Positions 1 to 15,200 of a DNA stretch of 64,000 nucleotides are shown piece by piece (the stretch's first letter is position 1; each line of letters begins with the position of its first letter). Origin of the DNA: Dermatophagoides farinae (Eukaryota > Arthropoda > Arachnida > Sarcoptiformes > Pyroglyphidae); contig NC_134679.1 in the NCBI RefSeq assembly GCF_024713945.1, positions 3,911,001 through 3,975,000 of the forward strand. The letters run 5' to 3'. Below the pieces are notes generated by a model. It had not been told where the DNA came from, did no database searches, and saw nothing but the letters and a program-made list of their open reading frames with translations. The position numbers and the translations under genes are program-made.

Positions 1-3000
1 CATTGATTATAATGATGATGATGATGATAAAATCCATATGTGAATCTGTTGGTCCAAAAAAAAAATTCTGTACAAAGGTCATTCCCAATGATCAATCGAC
101 TTGTTCATTCCAAATTGTTGGGACAAAAACAAAAATAATTTGAATTCAACCATTTTGTTTTTGTTGGTGATGTGGAGTGGTATTTATTATTATTTGTCAT
201 CATGAATTCTATTGTGAACAACAAAAAAAAATTCCGTCCAGAATTTTTTTTTCATATCGAAAAACAAAAAAAAAGAACAACAATGAAAAAAACTGCTGTT
301 CCATTTTTTGATTTGTAGTATTGTCATCTCATATATCGAGTATCGGTGTGTATGTGAAGAATGTGTTTTTGACAACATCGTCGTGTTGTCCATGAACAAA
401 ACAAAAAACAAAACAAAACAATATGGCCCTCGTGTATTTTCATTTTACAATACAAAAAGACAATTCATTATATGCTGACGAAAAAACAAGCGACATTCAG
501 TAAAAAAAAACGAAATTTTAATTATTGGAGAGAAAAGTGAAAAAAAATATATAACGTACTCTGATCAAACACAAATGTCGAAAGTGCCCCGAAAAAAAAA
601 CGAAAAGAAAATTAAGATGAATGAATCTAATCGAATTGAATCGATTGTTGTTGAACAATTCGTTTTCTTTGTGTATTTCACCATTTTTATTATTCCAACA
701 TTGTCGTCGTTGACAACAACGACAACAACAACAAAAAACGGAAACAAAGAACAAAAACGAAAAATAAGAACTGGAATTGATGTGTGTATCAAATAATGGT
801 CATGATGATTTTGTTTTTTTTTGAATTTGGCATTTTATTTTATTTTATTTTTTTCATTTATAATTTCGTTTTTTTTTCTGTTGAAAACTTTAATTTTATT
901 TTCATCATCATCGTCATCGTTGTCATCATCATCAAGAATTAATTTCGTATTCAATTTTATATGACAACAACAACAACAACGACAGCAACAACAATAACAG
1001 AAACAACAGAAAAAAACGGATTACAAGTAACGATAGCAATAGAATAAGAATAATAACAACAATAATATATGAATGAATAATCTTCTGATCGTTTGTTTGT
1101 GTGTGTACAATTATTACAGATAGAAGACAAGATCAAGAAAAAAAAACGAAATATGATCGACATTTGCGCAAATCCTGATTTATGATTGAAATTTATAATA
1201 AAAAAAAAAAAATTCAAAACGTCGTTGTATTTGTTGTCATCGTATAACAATACTCGATGAACAATCATTGATTTAGAAATGATAATAATGATGTAAATTC
1301 CAATGTAAAATGAATGTCAATAGAAATCGAAAATGGTGTCAATAATGATGATGATAATGATAACAATATTGATAAGCCGAAGAACAACATTATGTAAAAT
1401 AAAGTGCAAACTCATCATCATTTCTAACAACATAAATGTTAGTGGCGAAAAACATTTGGACCAACTCTGATATTTTAATGATTTATAATGACCAAAAAAA
1501 AACAATGAAAACATTGAAAATAATATCAGAATTTTGTTTTTATTATTCTCAATAGGCTGATGTTTTGCTTTGTAGAATGTATAATCGGAAAAATCCAGAA
1601 AAAGCTTGAATCGATTTTCTAATTGTTATTCTTTTTTCATCCACAACCATAATAGACAAACCGATCAATCGAATATAGTCAAGAATAAGAAAATTCAATA
1701 ATAAATGATGATCAAGACCAAATCAACATCATGATGATAATTGGTCAACGATTCTTCCACAATTTCTATATGTTCACACCCAGTTATCATAAAAAATCAT
1801 CATCATGAAGAATCGTAAGTGGGCCATCAATGCCACGATCAAATACTACATCATCATTTGGAAAAGTTTTTTTTTCTCTGCAATTCGACATGAATAATTT
1901 TATTTTTCGATCTTGCCACTTGAGTAGAATTCGATTATTTCTTATCCTTCACATTTACATGGTAAAAGTCGAATTTCTTTTTTTTTTCATGAAACAGAAG
2001 TGGCTATGTTATCATCATCAACTTCTAGATTCATGTATATACAATAGGATGTTATAGAAAAGCTGCTCGATTTCGTTGTATGTATCGATTTTATTGATTG
2101 ATAGAATGATTCGATTTATACGGTCTTTTTTTATTCTTTTCGATCGGACGTCAGTTTCTTGTCTTGTATATTATTTTGAAACGGCTTGTAAGAAAAAGTT
2201 TTTTTCGCAGGTCGTATATTTGGTTGAAGTGTTCAACAACAACAACAACATCACATATACTTGAATTCAGCCAAGCGAAAAGCCCAAATTCCAATAGATT
2301 TGAATTGAGATTCTTCATGTTCATCGGGTATTTCTTTTTTGCATTACAACTTGATACATTTTCCACACTCGTACACTTGCACATATCCGAAATGTGTTTA
2401 TATGTCATGTGTTGTAATCACACTATCATCATCATCATCATCATCTCAAAACACCTCTTCTTTTTCTATTTATTTTGTTGATTTATATGGTATATAATAA
2501 AAATTTATTTCATTTATTATATTGAATAATAATAAGAATGTTTAAGACTGAATGAAAAATAGTTGAGCATTTGTCAAGATGAATTTGAATTTTTTGTGGC
2601 TGCAATCTTCTTGTTCCGATTGATAATATTTTTCAACAATTCAAGGAATTTTTATTTTTGAATGCCATCACATTTTCTGATAATGTGGTAGTGCGGACAG
2701 ATGGTAAAACAAATTCCTTCTTAATTATTATATAGATATGGCCAGGAGCTGGAACAAAGACGCTGTTAGGTATAAAAAAAAAGAATAATATATAATTATT
2801 AGTTATTTTATAATTAGAAATTCTATAGTATTTTGATAAAAAAAATGTATCCAAGAGATTTAATCAATAAGTGAACCAAAAAAAAACATAAATATAAAGA
2901 TAGAGTAGTGGAAAAATTAAAATAAAATCAAAGGGTGTGACGCTCGAAAACCTACATTCATATAATTTTTTTTTTTTTTGGTAATTTGAGATCAAGAATC

Positions 3001-3289
3001 AAATTTTCAATTACTATTCATGATAATGATTAATGTAATATATATTCGCCCTAACCATATTTTTTGTTGTTTTTTCTTTGGTGAACCTTTTATTCATTTA
3101 GCATGATTAATGAATTGAATGAATGAAACATATTCAAATTGCTTTCCCTATAAAACAGTATTTAATTTAGCAAAAAGGCTTCATTTCAAACAGATAGAAT
3201 AAAATACTCTTTTTCATGAACATACCTTTATAGCCTTTTTCTATTTGATAAAAAAAAACAAAACGAAATCAGAATCATTTTTTGTATAT
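1..3289. other. Non-coding AT-rich flank downstream of the ORP1-like gene
   Basis: I see no supportable coding sequence. The stretch is made of CAT/ATG microsatellites (for example around 2428-2450), poly-A/T tracts and CAA repeats; the open frames on both strands are low-complexity Phe/Asn/Ile-rich readings. The part nearest 3290 should contain the 3' UTR and poly-A site of the minus-strand ORP1-like gene. A slightly less AT-biased patch at about 2640-2770 is open on the minus strand, but I could not assign it to any family. Confidence 0.6.
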
Positions 3290-6200
3290 TTAGAATATAT
3301 CGGGACATCTAGACCAATCACGTTTGGTCCAATATTCCTGTTTAAACACCCAATCCTCTTGTCCAGTATATTGGTTAAATTCAGGCCGAAACCACCTTTA
3401 TGACATTGACATAATTTTCATAACAATTATCAAGTTTGAATACGGGTACCATCATTATCATGATAGAATAACATGCCAACGATGAAATAAAGTTTGGTTT
3501 GTTCGATTGTCAACAGTTCGTCAGTTATATGGGCAGTTATTTTTATTTTTTGATTATTTTTCAGTTGAGTTGAGTAGTTGTAAATGGAGAAAAAAAGCAA
3601 TTAGTATAATTGAATACGGTAGTAACATGAATAAACAAACAAAATGAAATGAAAAAAGTGGAAACAAAAAAAATTTCGAAAAGTAAAGTTATCAAAAACA
3701 AAACGTAAAAAAGAAATTAACGAAAAAAAAATTCTGAACAATTGCGTGAGTGAAATGTTGTTTCAATTCTCTCTACAGCAGCAGCAGTAGTTATGTTTTC
3801 AAATCTCGAATTTCACCAACCAGAAAAATACACACACAGAACAAAAAACAAATATACAAACGAATAGTAAAGAAAAAAAAAGAACAAATAGCAATCAAAC
3901 AACAACAACAACAAAAAAAACTTACAAAGGCTGAAATTCTTTCATTTTGCCCTTTTTCCGTAATCGCCGTGCTTCACGTTGTTTTTCCTCCAATCGATTC
4001 TTTTCTGCAGCTGCTGCATCTGTTATGTCATGATTTAATTTTTGACGAACAAAAAAAAAAGAGAAATATTATTATTATTAATGATAATGTTGATGATAGA
4101 AAGTATAGTTTTCAGAATTCTTTCATTCTTCTTTTTTTTCGAATATCATTTTCGACAGCAAAATTTTTTTTTACATTTGTATCATGTGGAATCTATTAGC
4201 TACATGAATGTATCATTGTTTAGCCATCATTTAGTTTATCATTAATGTTGTTGATGATGAATCCATTTATATTTCTTTTTTTTGTTTTTGTTGGCTCCAA
4301 GCAATGGAGTAACAAAAACAACCAAATTTTGTGTAAAAATTTATGTCCAAATCTATATATATTTTTATCTATAATATTGATTCAAGAAAAATACATTACC
4401 AAGATCTCCTTCTTCTAATTTTCTTATATCAGGTCTTAAACGAGAATCAGTGGGCGGTAATCGTTTTAATAATTCTTGCCGTTCATTATTATCTCCAGGC
4501 AATTCATTTAGACCGAATGTAAACCAATTGAAATTGTAATATTGCGACGAATGTTCAGGTCTTGGTTCAGCTTTCCATAATATTCGAGAATTATTTATAT
4601 CTAATGAATGTGATGAATCACTTTTAGGCATATCACCTTCGATAGCTTCTGGTGGAAGATTATTATCATCCGTTTGTTGTTGCTGTTGATCATTGCTACT
4701 GCCACCGATCGCTACACCAAGATCTAACGATCCTGTCAACTGTTTGGTCAATGAATTCAATTTTGACATCATTTTACTACGATTAAATGAATGATGATCA
4801 TTTTGACCGCTACCATCACTCGCACCGATATCAATCGGCTTATCGGGTGCACGAAATTTATTATTATTAGCTTTCAGATATTCGTCATAATCTTCAATGC
4901 TGGCAGATTTAAGATAATCATTCCATTTTCCATATACAAAACGTAGCTTCTCTTTTTTTACATTCTGTATATAGCCATCCAAACGATTTAGATCATAACC
5001 AAACCAACCGGCCGGTTTGAAATTGATGAGCAATTTGAATTGATTCATGTGATTCGCAACTTCTACTGTACCATACTATTATATAATAAAAGAAAAGAAA
5101 AAAAAAGTATTCCCAAAGATTTTGGAATTGAATTATTAAAATCGTACAAGAATTTGTTCATGTGGATTACATTAACAAAAAAAATCAATTTACGATGAAA
5201 TCTAAAATCATTGCCGTTCCACAATTTGATTCATCATCATCATAAATATAAACATGAATTCTATCAAACGCACCTGTTCGAACCAAATTTTTCCGACAAT
5301 AATATTATGTACACAACAATTGACCGATTTCCAGGTGTAAATTTCACCACAGGATTTGAGTTCCAGTGTTGCCGTTCCTTCGGGTTTCACTTCAATCGAT
5401 TTGCCCCAGAATCGTAATTTTGGTGCACTAGTTCCACGAAGAATAAAATGTGGTGATTCAGCATGCCAGGCACTGATTGGAGGATGATGTGAAACTTGTT
5501 CACAAACAATTTTTGTTTGTGATGTTTTTATTTCATATTCAAACGTTTCACCCAATAATGGATTGAAAGGCTTATTTAGTCGAAGCCAATTTGATGAATA
5601 AGCTGAAACGATATATGCACAGATGTTCTAAAGATGTATATATACAAATAAATAAATAAGATAATTAATTGAATGACAATATATAATGAAAATGATGAGA
5701 AGAAAAAAGCAAATTAAAAAAACATAATAAGACAGAATAATAATAATTAATTATTCTTTTTGAAGATTAAGATCGCATCATTCAATTCAATTCAATTCAT
5801 TAGAGCAACAACAACAACAACAACAACAAAAACATAACATACCTCCATACGTTCGACAATATCATCACATTGATCGGCTATGTTAAGATAATGTGTATAA
5901 TGGAATAATTCTGTCATACGTTGTAAGAAACTAAGAGGCTCATTGAATATCACTGGGAATGTTATTTTCGACAATTCTTTTCCAATACAATGCTTTAGAA
6001 TACTCCAAAGGCCAATTTCATCTCTAGGCACCATCGGTGCTGGTAAACGATCTCTATGTTGGCTATTTCGAAAAAAAAAGAAACAAATCAGCAAAAATAT
6101 AGTTATTAAAAATAATAATAATAATTTAGAAAAATTAATCAATATTTTTGAAAGTGAATTGAAGAAAAAATTCATAACATTAGACGATAAATGACAAACC

Positions 6201-9200
6201 TATTGTGGTTAAATTTAGCTAAAGCACCAACATGGTCACCATCTTGATGATGATGACCATTATCATGGTGATTTTTGTTACAATTTTCCATTGAGAACAA
6301 TAAATCACTGTGTTGTTCAACATTGTTGCTATCCATTTTGGGTGTATTATTATTATTATTATTATTATTAAGGGTGTGTAAAATAAGGCTAGATTTCTCC
6401 ATAATTTTGTTGTTATAGATTTGATAGTCATCAGAACATGAAATGATGATAATGATTTTGATTGATTGAATCAGAAGAAGATTGGATTCGTTAACAACGA
6501 CAATTGTTGATAATGTTTCCAATTGTAAAACACAAAAAAATTATGAAGAAATTTGATTTTTTTTAATGTATTAATATATATATTTCATCTCTTTTTCTTT
6601 TTTTGTTCGATAATAATTTGATATTATTGTCATGTACAATGTGATATGGTTCGTTCAATAACATTTAAGACTTAAAGTTCTTCTTCTTTTACGATTTAGA
6701 TTGAGTGTCAGACTTGTTGAAAATAGAATCGATATTATTCGTAATCAATCGTAAGCGTGTTGCTGTGATTACTTGAGTAACTGTCTGATATTTTATATTT
6801 GTGGTCTGACGCTATTATTAGAAGAATGAATAATAATAATGATAATAATCAGACCGGATCTGGTCCGTCACTACTACTATAACTATTGTGACGATTTTGT
6901 CGCCGTCGCCTTGCGGCGGCAGCTGCAGCTTTTTTCGCTGCAATCGAATTTGTCGTTTCGATCGCAATCAACACTAGTACGATGAATAGAATAAATATGA
7001 TGATCAATGATGGTGTTAATAGGGTGGCGGTCAAATGTATCAACGTATGCGTCGTTTTGAATGATTTTTTATGGATGGCCGGGTACTATAATCGTGCCCG
7101 GGATGGTTTTTTTTTGGTTCGTTTTTAGTCGTCGTCAATGAATTGATTATGATATGATATTATTTACTTGAATGGAGAAAGAATAACGATGGATTTGGAT
7201 TCTAAAAAAAAAATCCGAGCAACAATCTATAAAAACACACACAAACGCTGATGTATATTAATTAGCGTTTTTCTCCGATAATTTATTTTTTTTTTGCTTC
7301 CCGAATATATGAAAAATTATGTTTTAAAGAATGGCACATTTGGTGAATACAATATGTATTTCAGATGTAAGTCGTTTCGTTCGATATAATTTATCACACA
7401 CTTAGTGAAGCAACAAAAAATATTGAAACAAACGATAAAAAAAAAAGTTCAAAGTTTTATAGTTTCAATTCAATCAATCATTTTGTTTTTTTATACGAAT
7501 TGTAAATGGCCGAATTGTGAACACATTCTTCACAACAACAGGATCATCCACATGAAAATGAAATCTTTACATTCGTCAATGCTGTTGTTGTTGTTGTTGA
7601 TGTCAAATTGTTTCTTCATCGATTATTTTTAGCTTATTTGATGATAATTATATATCTTTCTTTGTATCATCAATTCAAATATATAAACAAGGGATAAATT
7701 TACAAGTCCATCGACAAACATTAAATAATCGATATTACCACAAGAGATCTAGGAAAAAAATCTTCATGTAAAATGTCAAGTTCAAAGATCAAAAATTACA
7801 AAGCAAAAAAAAAATTCATCATTTTCAAAGTATTGGACTGATGATAATTTTGGTCAAAATCGATAAAAGAGTTTATACGCCTTTTTCTAAAGACAGGTCG
7901 TAAATATATGGCTATCCAAGAAATCGATCATAAATGTCACATACACACATATAAAATAAAATGATGACTTCAATTTCTGACAAAACTATACACACGGGAA
8001 TGATCCAATGAAATAAAAAAAAACCAAATGAAGAGAGAATCAAAAGTAAACTTAAACGTTGAAGCTCGAATATATTTATATACGACAGCAAAAAAAAATA
8101 ATAAAAGAAAAAATGGCTCGGCAATAGACTTTGGTGAGGTCGTCGTGATCGAATGAAGATGAAACGAGGAAAAAAATAAATCCACTAAAAATGATGATTC
8201 AAATTGATCAGATTGAAGAAATTGTAGGTTTTCAATTGATGGCTATTTTATCCTTGATCAAAATAATATACTATATGACAATGATATTTAGATAATAAAC
8301 TTGCTGAAAGTATTTTGTTTTGTCAGAAAAAAAACGATGGTTAAAAATGTTCGACGAATGATGAATATCATGAATGACCAAATATTGAATGAATGAAAAC
8401 AAAAATCTGATGATGACAACAATAATATTCTCAATATAACTATGTTTTGCATTGAATAATACCGACACAGACGCTAAAATCCAGCGCAAAATAATAACAC
8501 ACATACATAGAATATAAATAAATGTGAAAAAAACTGGAACCAAATTCAGTTACTGCTCTTTTTTCCCTTTGCGTTCTATACTTTTTATTTTGCTGCTGCT
8601 GTATCGCTGTGTAGATGAATTCTGTTGTCATACAGACACACTACTGATCTAGAATGTGTATTTTATAGCGTTTATGGAGCCGCGTGATTCGATTCAATTT
8701 GGCAGACTGAAACATAGATATATTCTAGTCCAAGGATTTTTTTTTCATTTCATCGCGTGTAGTTCCTGAAACACAACAACAAAGTAACGAAGAAGAACAA
8801 CAGAAAAAAATGACAAGAAAACCAAATGCAACTGCTTTGTAGGAAAATGGATAAATGAATGTTTGTGTTGGCAACGTGTGGTATTGTCACAAACACACAC
8901 ACATATATAAACAAGTAAGCATAGGCCCATAAAGAATATTCTATATCCAAAACAGTTGCTAGTTGGTAGTGGCCTTTTGGAACGACGTACAAGATTACAA
9001 TATATAACCAACACATGTGGCTATGTTCAATGAGGAGAATAAAAACATTGAATCGAAATTGAAGTTCCAAAACAACAGCGGACAACATTTAGCTCTCTCT
9101 CTCTCTCTTTCTTTCTTTGGTGATGACCTATTGCCGCGTGCGCGTTAAATATTAGATACGAAATGAATAAAAAACCATAGAATCAAGTTGGCCAAATAAT

Positions 9201-12200
9201 GGCGCCATAGTTATAGTTGGAAAAAAATGAATCCTTCATGCCCATACAAGCATACACACACACATATATATATATATATATACAAATACAGACATCAAAA
9301 TGAATTCGATTTTTTTCGCACTAATTTTATCGGGTTATATGTTTATATTTGTGGGTGCCTAATTTTTTTCCATCAAACAAATAAATAAAGAAAAAGAGGA
9401 CAAAAAAACTATAGTTTAATGTGGCTTCTAAATTGGATCCGTTTTCTTTATTTATTTTCTTTGTTATTTATATGTTTGTTGCGATAACAATGAAAACGAA
9501 AACAAAACACAAAAAAAAAACAAATAAATAGATCTGCTAATCAGACAAGACTAAAAAAAGGTCTCTCTGGTAAAAAAAGGCAAAAAAAATTTTCCATAAA
9601 AGAGTGAAGGAAAAAAAATCAATCAGATTTGATACCCGAAACAAAGAAAAAACATCATGGTAGATATACAAAATTTCAGTAATCATAATAATGATCATCA
9701 TTAACTAATACATAAAAAACAAATGTTAATCACAGGAACCATTCTATGGCAACAAAAAAAAATTGAGCATAAATTTTCAAACAACAAATTCCGGAAGCAA
9801 ACAGAAGAAAAATTCGGTCAAATAAACAACAAGAAAACTGAAAAACAAATGTTTTCTTCGTTTTCTTTGGTCGTTGTAAAAAAATAAGTAAAAAAATAAG
9901 CAACAAAACAAGATTGAATGATGAATTACAGTGAATCATTCAACATGAAAATAGAAAAAAAAACATCAACGACGACAACATTGAATATGGAACATACATC
10001 AACAATTTGACAAATGGATCTACAGACGGAAATAAAAAGAAACAATGAAAATAATTCTCAAAAAAAAAAATAAATAAATAAACACAGAAATAAGAAAAAA
10101 CAAAACAACAAAATGAAACAAAATTAACCAGAAGAATAGATTATGAAAAACAAGTAAGAACCACCAAAAATTTTTCTTTTCAGTTTTATATGATAATAAA
10201 AAAAAAACAAACAAACAAACATAAACAGCCATCCGTATAAATAAAAATCTCGTAAAAAAAGTGATGAAAGCAACAACATTCTGATCATCTCACTACAGTC
10301 ATTATCATTATTATTATAATGATGATAAGACTCTTATATTCATTATATTACTTGAAATAAAAAAAAAAACATTTCCGTTTATACATAAACATAGTCACAC
10401 ACAGTCAATACGTCACTATAGTGAATGGAAAGCATTAAATCCTCTGTCCAAATTTCTGTTTCGAATATATATAAAGGCAAACAACTATTAATACATTGCT
10501 TATCATCATTATTCTGATGCTATGATCGAAATAGAATATTCTTTCAACCATAAAAAATCGAATCTTCTTCTTTTTTTTGGGCTTTTCTACATATATAACA
10601 ATAAAATGGTTCACGTTTATTTGGCTCATTAACATTCACCACCATTCACATACAAACACGACAAGACACACATTCATGGAATAAATGTGTTATGATCAAC
10701 GGCGAAAAAAAAAATAAGAATTACAAAAATCTGTCGTATATATACGGTGCCGGACAGTAAAATCAAACGTTAAGCATAAAATAAAATAGACTTATACCAT
10801 TAGTTTTTGCAATCATTTAAGATGATGAAAAGAACAAACAAGAAAATAAAAACAGAATAAAATTATGACAACTGAACCATATCCGAAGATTATTGGAAAA
10901 CCAAATGAGAATCATAGAATTCGATAGAAATGATCTTTTAGAATCAGATCATAGGGTAGAGATTCCATACCAGACTTTTATTATTGTTATTATTATCATC
11001 ATTAGATGGAATGAATCGGGATAATAAAGTAGAAAAAAAATCTCCAGGGTTACAAATCATAGGATTTGAATAAAAAAAAAATAGATTGAGGTCCAGTGAA
11101 CTGGAACTCCTAGAGATAGTTTATTTATCTGATATTATAATGTTAATGAAGAGCATAGAATGTGCATTGACAAACATGACATGTATGGAACAAATCATAT
11201 GAGCAAAACCAAACGAATTCAAAATAAAAAATGCCAATTTTCGAAAAAACAATTGTGAAAATGTCAACATTAATATTTAACTATGTGATAATAAATTATT
11301 ATTATTATTTAATGTTTGTTTACCGGCAATTATATTATCTGACAAATATTCTAAAACAAATTTCATTCCAATTGAAAATTTGAATAACAAACACAATTTT
11401 CTTCTTTTCCTTTGACATTGAGAATCAAATTCAATCAATTTATATATACATTTGACATAGTAAAGCATACACACATATGGTTTAATCAATATTGAAACAA
11501 ACAAAATTGAAATTCGATTCGATTGTTTTTTCTGTCATCATTCATTCATTCATTCATTCAATTTTGGATAAGGATAAAAAAGAACAAAAAAAAGAAAACA
11601 TTACATTCATGTGATTTTTAAATTAGAAACAAAAATAATAATAATAAAAAAATAACGAAATTTTTCGGATTGTCTTTTTTTTTTAATACACTCCATAGTT
11701 TGTGTTGGCAATTATTATCGAACAAAACAACGTCAAGACCAATTGATTGTTTCCATTATCATATATAACACTATAAAAACGAATAAGAAAAAAAGGAGTA
11801 AATGGCAAATTAAAAAAAAGTCCAATTGTCTCTAGTTATCTTTTTCGGTCCAGCCATCTAACTTGGGATTAGTTTAAGCATCAATAGAAAATGGAAGAAA
11901 CTGTCCGTTAAAAAATGTTACAGTACCTATCGATTGGTCCACACAAGCAAACAAAAATGTTTGGAGAACACTGGCATAGATTATTATTCGATTTACTACA
12001 TGAATAAATGAATGGATGGTTGATGGGGCTGATTGAATGGTAAATTTGAAATTGAATTTTTTTTCATATTCTCGTTTTTTTTTATTTGCAATTGTACAAT
12101 TCTTTGCTCGATTGAGACAGCCTGTGAATCCCTCCTAACCATCTTTGTAATAAATAAGTAAATTAGATTTCAATTTCTAGAACGCCCGAACGAAAAAAAG

Positions 12201-15200
12201 CAGAGAGAAACAGGAAAGCAAAAATGTATGATTTCGTTCCAACGTTTGAATTTCCATCACAAAATCTCTCCATGTGAATGTATTGCAATTATTTTTTATT
12301 CCTTTTCTTTCACAAGCTAGATTCTATAAATTCACAAACACGGACACGAATTGAATTTTGAATGAAAATAAAATCATCGGTTGCTGCATGCATGCATATA
12401 TTATTAGCATTGTATTCCAATATCATTACTTATTGGCATTCAATACAGAATCGAACAGCAATAACAAAACATGACAAAGAATTGAATTTGTCTCATCATA
12501 AATTTACCGAATAAAAAAAATACTAATAACCGTGATAACGGTGATAATAATAGGCTCTAGAATTTCAAATAGTATAAACAGATGAAAAAACCAGCCAGCC
12601 AGCAAGTATTTGATAATTTTTCCTCGTGTTCGACTAACTAGAAAAAATGTATTACAACCCACTTTTTTCATCATTTATGTTTATCATGGTTGCAGACGCA
12701 CGATAACATTGTCGTAAAAAAAGGAGGAAAAACATTTTTTTTGTAACTATGAATTCACTAAAATATAATTCGTTAAATTTTCCGTGAACAATTTGATTTT
12801 CATAGTAAAAAAAAATTATGCCCACCTCATTGAATTTAATGGTAAATCATCCGAAGCAATAGTTTTGTCTGCGTCACCATCATCATCATCGGGTGATAAT
12901 GTCGATATCGAATCGTTGATTGTAAGATCATTCAGTTGTTCACTATTATCATTTGCAGTATGAAATGTTGTCAATGTTTTCAATTGATTTAATGGTTCAT
13001 TTTTATTATCAATACTATCCATTATGATTATTCGATCATCACTATTTTTGTTATTGTTATTAGTTGATGACGAATCACAATGAACAATTTGATCTGGATG
13101 TTGTGGATTTGAATTGGAATGTTGATGATGATCATCTTCATCATCAAACGCATCATCGAAAGCATCATAAAATTCATCCATATCGGTCGCCATTGATGTT
13201 TGCGATAGACATGCAAATGATCGTACAAGACTCTGATTCAATGATATTAGATTAGAATTATGTATAGATTGATCAGCTATAATCGAATTATTTTGAGCAA
13301 CATCGGTCGGCATTGATGTTGAGATAGAATGTTGCTGTCTGGCAGTAGAATTAAGAATGGAACGTGTAACTGATCGTTCTAGATCATGATGTTCATGGGC
13401 TAATAATTGTAAAGCTTCTTCCAATGCACGAACCTTTTCCTGTTCTTGTTGTATCAATGTTTGTCGTGACTACATCAGTATTTTGTAAGCATAAAATTTA
13501 TTAATTTTAGATAGAAAAAAATAATAAATTACGAACCTGATTCTGATGAGATATCAATACTAAACATTGTGTCAATGATGAGTTGGCATTTTTTGATGAT
13601 TCCAAAATCAAATTTAAATGAAATTTAATTGAAGGTATTGTAGAACGAGAAATTGAATCTATTGATTGCACTGAATGAAAACTATCATTGGAAAATTGGT
13701 CATCACGATTTCTTTCAGCTATATTTTCGAAAATGAATAGGAAAAAAATCAATATTTTGTCATCAATATTTATCATTTAAATATAAAAATAATAATAAAA
13801 AAATACATTCAAAACATACGAGAAAAGAATAGGGTCTCATCATTCAATAATTGCTGTAATGCATTGATATGTCGTTCAAGAATTTTTTGATGTGCATTCG
13901 CTGTCACTATCATATCCTGTATGGCCATTGGTGATAATAATTGTTTGGCAGCCTCCTCTTCATCATCCGAATCATCGCCCATATGAGTGCCCTGTGGTTA
14001 TTTATTCAGAAAAAATAATATTTGAGTCAAAAAAAATAAAATATAAAAAACATACTTGTTTGATAAAATTCGTGCTGAAATAAATATGATCATTGATGGC
14101 GTTAATCCATTTTTGCAAATTAAGTTCGGACTGATTTTTCGGCAGTCCTAACATTGCTCGAGATCGATCACCGAATATGATAATGAAACACAATGGCTGT
14201 GGAGATGGTGATTGTTGTTGATGTTTATGATCAAGATTACTGGATATTGAGCTCGAAATGGATGGACTATTGCTATTATTATTGCCAACATTATCATGTA
14301 CGACTTCGGTAATGGCGTTATCTAGATATTTATAACCTTTTCTTCTGACTCCGGTAGCTGCATCAGCTCGATTTTGAAAATACGAAAACACACCCCTTTC
14401 GAGAATGACCCATACTGGTCGCCAACCAAAAAATCGTGCTTTACGTAAAAGGCATCCTTCGAAACGAGCAACAGATTTATTTTTCAATGATGCAACCACT
14501 CTTGGTGTCATCACTGACAAATGTGCTTCCTGTATTAATTGTTTTAGCGAAATTGTCGCTGCCACATTAGAAGCCAATTGTCCGCGTTTATTTTTGATCG
14601 CAGTGTCGATACCATTTTTGAGTAGAAAAATGACTACTTCGGTCTGTCCACGATAAGCAGCACAATGTAGGGCAGTATTGCCCGATGAATCAGTACAATT
14701 AATATTGATACCATTGTTTGTATCTTCAAGCAATTCTTTTATGACGGAAATTTGTCCAGATCGTGCTGCACTAAGGTAACGTTCTTCACGACGTTTTATG
14801 TCAAATTTTTCGGCTGCCGATAATAATTTCTGTATTGAATCGGTTTTAGCTAATTCGAATGCTCGAAGAGAATCACCATTAGAAATGAAAACGTTTGCCT
14901 GATGTGCAAGCAATAATATGACAATATTTTCACGGCCAGTATAGGCTGCTTTATGCAAAGGTGTATCACCTTCTTCATTTTGTATGTTAACATCGGCACC
15001 ATTTTTCAATAGAATTTCTACCACTTCATAATGACCGAAATATGTGGCCAAATGTAATGGTGACCAGCCAAAATTGGCTTTAACTGTACCTTTACAATCA
15101 ATATTCAGAGCAATCTCATGAGCATTACGAAGACTTAATAATTTTTTCACTAATTGCACTTGTCCGATACGAGAAAAATGTAGAAGGAATTCTTCAGAAG

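Noticed and set aside
1024-1268. Many open frames rich in Phe, Ile, Asn, Lys or His across 1-3289 and 38.5-64 kb
   Set aside because: They come from translating poly-A/T, CAT and CAA repeats; no conserved pattern or splice structure supports them.
2640-2770. Small terminal exon on the minus strand (VFVPAPGHIYIIIKKEF...)
   Set aside because: It is open and slightly GC-richer, with an acceptor-like CAG, but there is no family match, no partner exon and no start codon, so the evidence is too thin.
3750-4199. 149-codon plus-strand open frame
   Set aside because: It lies antisense to the ninth exon of the ORP1-like gene (4019-3926) and is otherwise low-complexity Lys/Gln/Phe sequence.
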